Shown here one piece after another: positions 26,101 to 31,524 of a stretch of DNA of 64,000 nucleotides (positions are counted from its first letter, which is position 1; each line of letters starts with the position of its first letter). Location of the stretch: contig OZ176058.1 of the NCBI GenBank assembly GCA_964247055.1, forward strand, positions 806,001 to 870,000. The letters are read 5' to 3'. Below the pieces are notes generated by a model. The model did not search any database, was not told the origin of the DNA, and worked only from the letters and a program-made list of their open reading frames with translations. A program made the translations under genes and the position numbers. The stretch is from Paragordius varius. Taxonomy: Eukaryota > Nematomorpha.

Positions 26101-27689
26101 CATTTTTGATAAATGATTGTAAAGTAAGTTGTTTTACACTAAAGAATACACTTTCAGAATATTTTTGAATAGAACTCTAGAGTATAATTATTTTGTCATG
26201 TATCAAAACATCAGTTTACGTAAAGAGCACGGATGTTACTACAGCTCAATATATTGTAACAGCGTTGCATAGAGGCTTTTTTGCAGGTTTGATTCATAAA
26301 AACAGGTGTTTAGAAGGCATTTTTCTGACCAGGTGATATTGAACATATGACTGTTTTGATTTGAACAATTTTGGAGATAGATTAGATTTTTAACAGCTGA
26401 CTGAAATATTATATGAAAGATTATGATTGAGAGGTGTTAAGTATACTTATAATTTTACTCGATATGTAATATTAAAATTGACACTAATAATATTTAATGT
26501 ACTATTAAATAAATTGATAGTTTTTAAAAAAGCCGTGATATACAATAAATTTAATAAAATTAAGTTACAGATGTTACCACAGCTCAATTTGCTGTAACAG
26601 CGCTGCATGGACGCTTTTTTGCAGGTTAGAATAATAAAAACATGTGTTTAAACGAATGATCGCTAAAAACAGATGGTAGAAAACATGTGTTAATAAACAC
26701 GTGTTTCATAAATGGTGCTGATCATATGTTTAAGTGAGTCATTTTATCAGCAGAGTGTACCGATTTAAAATATAAAAACCGATGTACAAAGAAAGTTGTT
26801 TTACACTAAAAAAGATTTTTTTCAGAATATTTTTCAATAGAACCCAAAAGTATAATTATTTTGTCATGTATCATATCACACGTCAGTTTACGTAAAGTGC
26901 ACATATGTCGCTCAGTTTACGTAAAGTGCACGGGCTCAATTCTCTGTAACAGCGTTGCATATAGCTGTTTATCTGAATGAATGCTTTTATCAGGTGTTTT
27001 CATACAGCTGATTTTAAACACGTGCTTATGAGTGAATTAATATATATTATAGAACCATCATGTCTTTAGTTTAACAGATGTTTGGGCGCGGAACCTCTCA
27101 TCTAGACATATTTATATGCCAAAATTTTTAATTTAGGATCTTTAAGAATGTGTTTTTTTAAAATAATTGCGTTATATGTATATTTTTTAGTTAATTTAAC
27201 CTGTTTTGATGTGTTTTTAAAATTGGAGCTCTAATTACAGTTGTTATCGATTAATCCTTATGATTTCTCTGAAATAATATATTAAAAGTTTAAATTATAC
27301 GGGAAAACGCAAAAATATCAAGACAATATTTTGTTTTAAAGACAACCATACTTTTAAAATTTTAATTTTTTTAAACATAACACATTTGTTAAATGGCAAA
27401 GTGTGAAATTGAGGCGTATATCAATATCTCTATATTTTAACTAAATAGCTTATGTAGAAAAATTTACAGTTTAAAAAGTTTTTAGAAATGTCATAATATT
27501 TTTACGTTTTGTCCATAGTATAATTTCACTTTTTACTGTATGTTTATATATCTAGATATATTAATAAATTTTTCATTATTAGGAAAAATGATAACAGCTG
27601 CTTACGTGCCCCTAACAAATTATCACAATTTATTCCCCGAATCTGTAACGGCAAATCTTAGGCTAAAACCACATAGTTTGAAAGTTTAA
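1348..27689 (+). CDS. RBM39: RBM39 (CAPER-alpha / HCC1) splicing cofactor, 15 exons, 5' partial
   Basis: Nuclear SR-like RNA-binding protein; the family couples pre-mRNA splicing (U2AF/SF3B1 contacts) to transcriptional coactivation. Exons: 1348-1446, 1848-2016, 2903-3148, 3832-4074, 5156-5258, 7797-7991, 11491-11624, 13092-13254, 15051-15116, 15823-16018, 19754-19903, 22678-22794, 24308-24467, 25019-25212, 27583-27689. All junctions are GT-AG and phases agree, giving about 780 codons to the TAA, longer than human RBM39 (about 530). Order: charged N-terminus, RS domain (exons 3-4), LTPE|ERDQRTV junction as in the family, RRM1 (RNP2 VLFMQL, RNP1 KGLAYVEF), RRM2 (RNP2 LYVGTL, RNP1 RGYGYIQF), a long polar linker, the family signature RGIDIGTTGRIQLMAKLAQ, and a C-terminal UHM ending GRFFAGKMITAAYVP. 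The start codon is outside the window. Introns hold many half-exon copies. Identity is very secure; exon boundaries are inferred from phase and homology. Confidence 0.95.
1848..2016 (+). CDS. RBM39: RBM39 exon 2
   Basis: Acceptor TAATTAG and donor AAAAA|GTATAT. Encodes a charged segment containing SSFGDYIKSEMVK and EKSADLDEKPNEKRAK. Phases 1 in, 2 out, matching both neighbours. Confidence 0.8.
2190..2590 (+). repeat. Degenerate tandem array, GGGTAAATTTGAAATGTT type
   Basis: Irregular repetition of GGGTAAATTTGAAATGTTTA and GGGCAAATATAAAATTGTTA units of about 20-24 bases with GGATGAATTTGAAGTGTTAA inserts. The wording is close to the satellite arms of MITE family A, so this is probably a decayed arm. 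Confidence 0.7.
2903..3148 (+). CDS. RBM39: RBM39 exon 3, first half of RS domain
   Basis: Serine-rich run followed by SPSATRKTADRRHHHG and Arg/Ser blocks (RRSSKRRSSRDRKRESSTS). Donor CAG|GTAAGA is close to consensus. The RS region is where the family contacts other SR proteins. Confidence 0.9.
3270..3728. mobile_element. MITE family A, two fused or tandem copies
   Basis: Two successive cores (ATTAGTTCGGAAACACATAA at 3441 and ATTAGTTCGAAAATACACAT at 3670), each preceded by ATTACCTATATTTTTATAT. Subterminal CAAATTAACCC and GGGTGAATTTGAA arms flank them; the right end is GTAAATGGTATA. Confidence 0.7.
3832..4074 (+). CDS. RBM39: RBM39 exon 4, second half of RS domain
   Basis: Continues in frame from exon 3 with RRHHRHRSPSADRHRHRRKR and further SR/RS dipeptides, then DERTGKSVSPPPR. 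Three CACGTG palindromes lie in this exon. Confidence 0.9.
4130..4760 (+). repeat. 27-bp AT-rich minisatellite in RBM39 intron
   Basis: More than 20 tandem units near TTTGATAGTTTTGAAAATTA TTAAATA (27 bases), mostly ending in ATTAAATA or AGTAAATA, with single-base drift and a few half units. It fills most of the first half of the intron between exons 4 and 5. Confidence 0.92.
5156..5258 (+). CDS. RBM39: RBM39 exon 5, linker to RRM1
   Basis: Proline/asparagine-rich linker ending EEDTLTPE, which joins in phase 0 to ERDQRTV of the next exon; LTPEERD is the family sequence just before RRM1. Donor GAA|GTATAT. Confidence 0.88.
5334..5606. mobile_element. MITE family A
   Basis: Core GAACTTATATGACTCATAGT with ATATCTTTATGG, reversed relative to most copies, then satellite arm GGGTGAATTTGAATTGTTAA and end GGTATA. 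The left TIR is shortened to TTACAGCTTCACCCC, which mimics a splice acceptor but is not an exon. Confidence 0.7.
6341..7577 (+). repeat. Array of five acceptor-side copies of RBM39 exon 6
   Basis: Copies begin at 6341, 6658, 6975, 7340 and 7542. Each shows an intact AG followed by the first 35-36 bases of exon 6 (GAAAGAGATCAACGTACAGT and on), then breaks off near GCAACTT into AT-rich intron. Spacing to the true acceptor at 7797 is irregular (about 200-370 bases). None continues into the rest of the exon or has the exon donor. Confidence 0.93.
7067..7270. mobile_element. MITE family A, right end lost
   Basis: Starts ATACCATTTACAGTTCAAAT, keeps core TTAGTTCGAAAACACATAA and breaks off in GGGTGAATTTTAATTGTT. 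It lies between two exon 6 acceptor-side copies, so those two are spaced by it. Confidence 0.8.
7797..7991 (+). CDS. RBM39: RBM39 exon 6, RRM1
   Basis: Sixty-five in-frame codons from ERDQRTVLFMQL to DPDSVAF. RNP2 is VLFMQL and RNP1 is KGLAYVEF, nearly the same as human. This is the only complete copy: five acceptor-side fragments lie upstream and three clear donor-side fragments downstream. Confidence 0.95.
8360..9815 (+). repeat. Array of donor-side copies of RBM39 exon 6
   Basis: Three copies of the last 108 or so bases of exon 6 with its donor (8360-8467, 9007-9115, 9386-9493), plus the beginning of a fourth at about 9790 that is interrupted by a family A MITE. Each full copy keeps TTTTGTAAGTTT at the donor. 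Separating intron units share GATAAAAATGGAGT-type wording, so exon edge and intron were copied together. In-frame stops occur in copies. Confidence 0.92.
9816..10058. mobile_element. MITE family A with clean empty site
   Basis: Full element: ACCATTTACAGTTCAAATTC at the left, GAATTTGAACTGTAAATGGT at the right, core GAGTTATATTAGTTCGAAAA. ATAT lies on both sides. Removing the element and one ATAT restores a decayed exon 6 copy (GAGATATTTGACTCAT against parent GAGATATTAGACTCAT). Confidence 0.92.
10150..10204 (+). repeat. Acceptor-side copy of RBM39 exon 7
   Basis: TTTTACAAG followed by about 55 bases matching the start of exon 7 (GCTACT..CTTGCTTAATGGGC), lying 1.3 kb upstream of the true exon. 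It loses similarity after the CCCATTATA segment. A family A element now separates copy and parent. Confidence 0.88.
10327..11452. mobile_element. MITE family A with greatly expanded right arm
   Basis: Left end ACCATTTTACAATTCAAATT, core with TTATATTAGCTGCCTGAAAA, then about 880 bases of tandem GGGTGAATTTGAATTGTTCA units (mostly 21 bases) ending GTAAACGGTATA. The 21-base period leaves frames open, which explains the NLNCSRV and KFTLEQF repeat peptides here. Confidence 0.88.
11491..11624 (+). CDS. RBM39: RBM39 exon 7, end of RRM1
   Basis: Encodes ATTLLNGQKLRGRPIIVQHS and then QAEKNRIAASLVAG, matching the family QAEKNRAAA. Donor GA|GTAAGT. It lies 40 bases after a satellite-expanded MITE. Confidence 0.93.
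11831..12403. mobile_element. MITE family A with expanded left arm
   Basis: Begins ATACCATTTACGGTTCAAAT, followed by many AACAATTCAAATTCACCCTT units, a reduced middle, and the right end GGGTGAATTTGAACTGTAAA TGGTATA. The orientation of the satellite is opposite to that of the preceding element. Confidence 0.85.
12424..12958. mobile_element. MITE family B with four tandem left-end units
   Basis: Four units of about 115 bases (from about 12424, 12539, 12656 and 12752), each starting near TGAAATTATACTATGGACAA and running through AAAGACAACCCATACTTTTT. Only one right end follows (TTTTGTCCATATAATTTTAA near 12940). Confidence 0.8.
13092..13254 (+). CDS. RBM39: RBM39 exon 8, start of RRM2
   Basis: Gly/Asn-rich linker, then LKLYVGTLHPEITEDMLKAI and FEPFGK. 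RNP2 is LYVGTL. Donor AAG|GTATTT. Four or five partial copies of its 3' half follow in the intron. Confidence 0.93.
13616..14952 (+). repeat. Array of donor-side copies of RBM39 exon 8
   Basis: Copies of the last 74 or so bases of exon 8 at 13616-13689, 13857-13930, 14129-14204 and 14415-14490, with a shorter relic at about 14920-14952. Full copies end in a GT donor context (AAG|GT). The intron pieces between them repeat GGTTAAAAACGCTTAAGAAA. The copies differ from each other by substitutions and small indels. Confidence 0.92.
15051..15116 (+). CDS. RBM39: RBM39 exon 9, middle of RRM2
   Basis: Twenty-two codons, IDYITLIMDHETRKSRGYGY followed by IQ; the intron interrupts RNP1 just before the final Phe supplied by exon 10. 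Confidence 0.9.
15502..15732. mobile_element. MITE family B fragments
   Basis: GAGTACAAAACGTAAAAATA TAAAGACAAA at 15527 and a second left end ACAGTAAAAATAGAAATTAT at 15679. No right end follows; the exon 10 acceptor is 90 bases further on. Confidence 0.65.
15823..16018 (+). CDS. RBM39: RBM39 exon 10, end of RRM2 and start of linker
   Basis: FHDSEDAKRALESLDGFELA completes RRM2, followed by a Ser/Lys-rich tail (KSPEETRNSSRDSKKTSKKD). Donor T|GTAAGT. Its 3' part is the parent of the largest decoy array in the window. Confidence 0.92.
16197..19218 (+). repeat. Array of about eleven donor-side copies of RBM39 exon 10
   Basis: Long copies begin at AACTGGCTGGTAAGGCTATG: 16197-16369, 16569-16702, 16887-17027, 17306-17446, 17872-18034, 18727-18878 and 19074-19218. 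Short ones (AAAACGAGCAAAAAGGA only) lie at about 17558, 18228, 18387 and 18559. Many stay open as SSAKAEKSPEETRNSSRDSK and keep TGTAAGTTTTTTGG at the donor. Some carry a 12-base GATTCTATTAGC-type insertion. These are the apparent small ORFs of this region, not independent genes. Confidence 0.92.
19383..19596 (+). repeat. Acceptor-side copies of RBM39 exon 11
   Basis: Two fragments resembling the exon 11 start: about 19383-19420 (CTATTACTAATCAACAACAA) and 19561-19596 (TTTTAG then CACATGAGGCTAATAATAAT). The second keeps a full acceptor. Confidence 0.8.
19754..19903 (+). CDS. RBM39: RBM39 exon 11, linker
   Basis: Asn/Gln-rich start, then a Pro-rich stretch PFPPIPVPAVVSLPN and IGGLAGLNTNDLVNYTGGRH. 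Phases 1 in, 1 out. The function of this segment is not recognised; conserved donor-side copies lie downstream. Confidence 0.85.
20181..21478 (+). repeat. Donor-side copies of RBM39 exon 11
   Basis: Copies of the exon 11 3' half at 20181-20247, 20541-20606, 21057-21126 and 21415-21478, all starting at ATTGGCGGG or its decayed form and ending in ACTGGTAAA-type donors. The 21057 copy is nearly identical to the parent. Confidence 0.92.
21484..21708. mobile_element. MITE family A, worn
   Basis: CAAATTCACCCTAAAATAA at the left, core GAGTTATATTAGCTGTCCAA, and a worn right end. Both terminal ACCATTTACAG motifs are lost or nearly so. Confidence 0.65.
21991..22252 (+). repeat. Acceptor-side copies of RBM39 exon 12
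   Basis: Two copies, 21991-22030 and 22224-22252, each with AG then CCAGTATAAATCAATCAGGC (or a one-base variant) and loss of similarity after GGCTTACA... Confidence 0.9.
22678..22794 (+). CDS. RBM39: RBM39 exon 12, DLGTTGR-type signature
   Basis: Encodes SILDSEETEKRGIDIGTTGR and IQLMAKLAQ, the counterpart of the human segment before the UHM. Acceptor TCCTCAG, donor CAAG|GTTTAT. Confidence 0.92.
23217..23990 (+). repeat. Donor-side copies of RBM39 exon 12
   Basis: Decaying copies of GGAACCACGGGACGTATACA and the following CTCATGGCGAAATTAGCTCA at 23217-23264, 23393-23420, 23515-23540 and 23940-23990. The first keeps CAAGGTTTAA at the donor. Confidence 0.88.
24308..24467 (+). CDS. RBM39: RBM39 exon 13
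   Basis: GTGLQLPKAAHDVLKSAASA continuing to AFMLSNMFDPS, matching the family GTGLQIP ... LSNMFNP. Donor CA|GTAAGG. Confidence 0.92.
24785..24928. mobile_element. Short family B-like element
   Basis: ACAGACGAAATGTAAAAATT at the left and TTTGTCTGTATATAATTTGA with TTTTTACTGTACA at the right, in the intron before RBM39 exon 14. Shorter than typical family B. Confidence 0.55.
25019..25212 (+). CDS. RBM39: RBM39 exon 14, UHM core
   Basis: DDWTADIRDDVIEECEKYGG, then HVDAQSAAGSVYVKC and TALHGRFFAG. The RXF motif reads RFF where human has RWF. A five-glycine run extends the loop before VLHCHVD. Confidence 0.94.
25515..26960 (+). repeat. Donor-side copies of RBM39 exon 14
   Basis: Copies of the last 75 or so bases of exon 14 at 25515-25590, 26211-26286, 26565-26625 and, more broken, 25846-25955 and 26885-26960. 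Several end CTTTTTTGCAGGTT, keeping donor sequence. The intron pieces between them are also repeated and are rich in CANNTG palindromes. Confidence 0.92.
27281..27540. mobile_element. MITE family B
   Basis: TTTAAATTATACGGGAAAAC at the left, CGTTTTGTCCATAGTATAAT and TTTTTACTGTA at the right; it sits directly before the last RBM39 exon. The middle holds the family GGCAAAGTGTGAAATTGAGG segment. Confidence 0.82.
27583..27689 (+). CDS. RBM39: RBM39 last exon
   Basis: KMITAAYVPLTNYHNLFPES followed by VTANLRLKPHSLKV and TAA. The KMITAAYVPL..YHNLFP core is nearly identical to human, fixing the frame and the end. Confidence 0.95.
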
Positions 27690-27720
27690 TCTTTCGAGAA
27701 TATTCGGTAAAAACGTTACA

Positions 27721-27726
27721 AATAAA
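27721..27726 (+). promoter_or_regulatory. Polyadenylation signal candidate for RBM39
   Basis: AATAAA 32 bases after the RBM39 stop codon, at a plausible place for 3' end formation. In DNA this AT-rich the hexamer is common by chance. Confidence 0.4.
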
Positions 27727-27989
27727 TGTTCTCCATATCAGCTGATATATATAGTCCTAAAGTCGGAAATTTTGTGAAATTTATATATATACACAATATG
27801 TATATAATGATGATTGTTGATTATATTATGCGTATATTCTTAAATAAATGTCCACATATATATTTATTACATTTGATTATAAAATTGACATAACGGGATA
27901 TATATATATATATATATGGTATTAAAAAATATTTCATTTCAACAGATTAATTTATGTTTTACAAAAAAATGTCGAATATTTAGAAAAAT

Positions 27990-28277
27990 ACTTATACTAT
28001 AGAAATTATACGGACAAAATGTAAAAATATAAAGACAAAAGTTTATTTCAAAAGACAACCATACTTTTTAAACCTTAATTTATCCTATATACATTATTTA
28101 ATTAATATCGTAAATATATAATTGATTAGTGTTACCAACTTACCTTTCCATATTATACTTTGTAGTTTAAAACAATGATTTATATTTAAAAAAATCAAGT
28201 TTTAAAATAGGGTTGTGTTTTTTTAAAAAATATTTGTCTTTATATTTTCACGTTTGGTCCATATAAGTTCAATTTTT
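27990..28277. mobile_element. MITE family B
   Basis: AGAAATTATACGGACAAAAT ... TTTGGTCCATATAAGTTCAA with TTTTTACTGTA. First of a dense group between the RBM39 and MIER1-like 3' ends. Confidence 0.82.
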
Positions 28278-28299
28278 ACTGTATTATATATACACAAAA

Positions 28300-28440
28300 A
28301 ATAAATTTAGAAGAAAACTTATGGACAAAAATTGTAAAGACAGTTTTTTACTACTGTTCTACCAATTAATATACCTGCTTTCTATGTCAATATTTGTCAT
28401 TTTAAATAATTATTTATATAAAAAAATTGATAAAAATAAA
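28300..28440. mobile_element. MITE-like fragment repeated at 29735
   Basis: AAATTTAGAAGAAAACTTAT GGACAAA and CAGTTTTTTACTACTGTT recur almost word for word at 29730-29890, pointing to a segmental duplication of a family B-containing block. Confidence 0.65.
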
Positions 28441-28544
28441 GAAGCATTAAACTAAATCACAATTTTTTTTATAAAGAAGGCATACTTAACAAACTTTGGT
28501 TATTTCATATACACATAAATTATTACGATTTCGATATATATAAT

Positions 28545-28842
28545 TACAGTAAAAACTGAAATTATACGGGGACAAAACGCAAAAGTATAAAGACAAATAT
28601 TTTTTTCTAAAAGACAACCAGCATACTTTTCAAATGTAGATTTATATATATAAAACTCATTGTTTTAAATGGCAAAGTGTGAAATAAAAATATTGGTAAT
28701 AAATTAATTCTATATTTTACAATTGTAACTAAAAAGCTAATAGAAAAATTAAGAGTTAAAAAACTATGGCTGTCTTTTAGATATAAATATTTGTCGTTAT
28801 AATTTCACGTTTTGTCCGTATAATTTCAATATTTACTGTAAA
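28545..28842. mobile_element. MITE family B
   Basis: ACAGTAAAAACTGAAATTAT with CGGGGACAAAACGC at the left, GTCCGTATAATTTCAATATT TACTGTA at the right. Nearly complete. Confidence 0.85.
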
Positions 28843-28865
28843 TATGTTAACATTTTCCATTTTAT

Positions 28866-29131
28866 TGAGTAAAAAAGTATAAAGATAAATATTTTTTGCA
28901 AAAGACCATAATTAATTAATTTTTCTTAAGTAAGCTATTTAATTACGATATTGTAAAATACAGAATTAATGTTGTTATCAATCTCATCTCTATTTCTTAC
29001 TTTGCTGTTCAAAACAACGATATTATATATATTTAAAAAATTAAATTTATAAAAAAGTACCGCAGTGGTCTTCAAATAAAAATATTTATCTTAATATTTT
29101 ACGTTTTGTCCGTATAGATTCAATTTTTACT
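28866..29131. mobile_element. MITE family B, left end short
   Basis: Internal AAGTATAAAGATAAATATTT to right end GTCCGTATAGATTCAATTTT TACTGTA. The outer part of the left TIR is missing. Confidence 0.75.
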
Positions 29132-29369
29132 GTAACATTGCGTCTGTAATCATTTTAAAATTTTGTGATATAAAAAATAAAAAAAAAATTTTGCAAAAAA
29201 CAACCATACTTTTTAACCCTTTTTTTCCTATAAAAAATATATAATAATACAATTGTAAAACACATAATTAATTATGTTAACAATCTCTGCAATTTTAAAC
29301 AATGAGTTATATATTAAAAAAATCTGGTTTAAAAAAGTACTGTAGTGGTCGTTTGAAATATATATTATA

Positions 29370-29656
29370 TATATAGTAATAACTGAAATTATACGGACAA
29401 AATGGAAAAATTTAAAGACAAAAGTTTTATTCTAAAGACAACCATACTTTTTAAACCTTAATTTATCCTATATAAATTATTTAATTTATATTGTTAATAT
29501 ATAATTGATTGTGTTACCAACTTACTTTTCCATATTATACTTTGTAGTTTAAAACAATGACTTATATTTAAAAAAAAATAAGTTTAAAGTATAGGGTTGT
29601 GTTTTAAAAAAAATTGTCTTTATATATTCACGTTTTGTCCGTATAATTTTAATTTC

Positions 29657-29664
<8 letters not shown>
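29370..29664. mobile_element. MITE family B
   Basis: AGTAATAACTGAAATTATAC GGACAAAATG ... CACGTTTTGTCCGTATAATT TTAATTTCTACTATA, followed at once by a 57-base (AT)n tract, common next to this family. Confidence 0.82.
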
Positions 29665-29718
<54 letters not shown>

Positions 29719-29994
29719 ACACAAAAAAATAAATTTAGAAGAAAACTTATGGACAAATATTTTAAAGACAGTTTTTTACTACTGTTTTACCAATATACCT
29801 CCTTTCTATGTCAAACTTTTTAATTTGGAACAATGATTAATATTTAAAAAAAAATTGATAAAAATAAAGAAAAGCTTAATCAAAAAATTTTCTTTATAAA
29901 GACAGGCGCCTTTAAACCTTGGTTTTTATATACAACTATGTTATAACGATGGCAATGTATGAATTAAATCTGTTATACTATTTTCCATTTTATT

Positions 29995-30268
29995 TAGTTA
30001 AAAAATATAAAGACAAATATTTTTTCTAAAAGACAACTAACCATATTTTTTAAATCTTAAAAGATATAACCCATTGTTTTAAAAACAAAGTATAAAATAG
30101 AGAGATGTATATTGGTTAACAACACAATCAATTATATATTTTATCATTGTAAATAAAGCAATTATATAAGAAAAATTTATAAATAGAAAATTAAAAAAAT
30201 ATCTATTAGAAACAAATAATTGTCTTTATATTTTAAAGTTTTATCCATAGTTTTATTGTAGTTTTTAA
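29995..30268. mobile_element. MITE family B, ends worn
   Basis: AAAAAATATAAAGACAAATA TTTTTTC on the left and TTAAAGTTTTATCCATAGTT on the right; the outer TIRs have drifted. Confidence 0.65.
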
Positions 30269-30537
30269 TGTAAACGTATATTTTAAAAATTTATTTTATA
30301 TACAAATATACATAATCACAATTATTTTTTTTCATATCCTACACATCACATATACTGAAGAGCCATAATATTAGGTTATAAAGCTTTTTAAATTGGAGGC
30401 ATGGGAAAAAAATTTTAATAGCATATTTTATATTAGAGTATTAAATAAAATTTCGTAAAATTTGAAATTAAAAATAATACAAAAACTAATTATAGATTAA
30501 AGTCGTAATCATACTTTAATTTTTATATAAGCTTTTT

Positions 30538-30800
30538 AAAATGAAATTTACGGACAAAACGTAAAATATATAATCAAATATTTTTTTATAGACACTCCTA
30601 TACTTTTTTAAAACTTATTTTTTGCTATATAAATACTATTAAATTAAAGTTGTAAAATATATAATGGATTGTATTATCAATGACATCTCTATTATTATAT
30701 GCTATGTATAATTAATATTTATTAATAATTCAAGGTTAAAAAAGTATAATTGTCTTTAGAAAAAAAATATTAAAATATTAACTTCAAGCACGCGAACAAA
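30538..30800. mobile_element. MITE family B, right end lost
   Basis: AATTTACGGACAAAACGTAA at the left and the middle TGTAAAATATATAATGGATT; the right side decays before 30800. Confidence 0.65.
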
Positions 30801-30803
30801 ATA

Positions 30804-31077
30804 TTACAGTAAAAATTGAAATTATACGGACAAAACGTAAAAATATAAAGACAATTTTTTTCTAATGCTATTTTAAATTAATATATCCCTTGTAAAACTA
30901 TTTAATTATAATCGTAAAATACATAATTGATTGTGTTACCAATTTACATTTCCATACTATACTTTGTAATTTAAAACCATGAATTATATTAAAAAATAAT
31001 TCAAGTTTAAAAAATAATGTCTTTTGAAAAAATACTTGTATTACGTTTTGTCCGTATAATTTCAATTTTTACTGTAA
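30804..31077. mobile_element. MITE family B, well preserved ends
   Basis: ACAGTAAAAATTGAAATTAT ACGGACAAAACG at the left and its inverse, CGTTTTGTCCGTATAATTTC and AATTTTTACTGTA, at the right. TA lies at both outer edges. One of the best references for this family. Confidence 0.9.
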
Positions 31078-31269
31078 TTAATAAAATTTTACAATATCTA
31101 ATTTTATTTATTAAAAAATCAAGATACATTCATTTAACACGTTTCTATGCACACCAATATAAATACGCTTAAAAACCAATTTTATAGCTCTTTACTGTAT
31201 GTGATTTTAATAAAAAATCAAAAATATTTCAAAATTATATCAAAATTCTTAAAATTTCAAGGTAATTCT

Positions 31270-31524
31270 TCAGTGAGTAGATGGAGTATTTGGGTATCCT
31301 TGGGGTTTATAAGCAAATACGATATTTTCTGTCTCGTTTTCATTATTTTCAAAATTATTATTAATAAGATTGTTGTTTAAATTTTTTTCAAAATTATTAA
31401 AATTATTATTTAGATTTTGTGGATATTTTCCAGTAGCTATTAAGGTATCGTGCCTTTCACTTTTTTTCCAGAAATAGTAAAAGAATATCAAATCACCCAC
31501 AGTTTTTGTGTTTTTGTCTTTAAA
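31270..31524 (-). CDS. MIER1: MIER1-like last exon, SANT end and Asn-rich tail
   Basis: FKDKNTKTVGDLIFFYYFWK KSERHD completes SANT (human family VGEC.AFYYMWKKSERYD), followed by an Asn-rich tail ending YKPQGYPNTPSTH and TGA. Confidence 0.9.
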   Translation of the reverse strand, partial: FKDKNTKTVGDLIFFYYFWKKSERHDTLIATGKYPQNLNNNFNNFEKNLNNNLINNNFENNENETENIVFAYKPQGYPNTPSTH

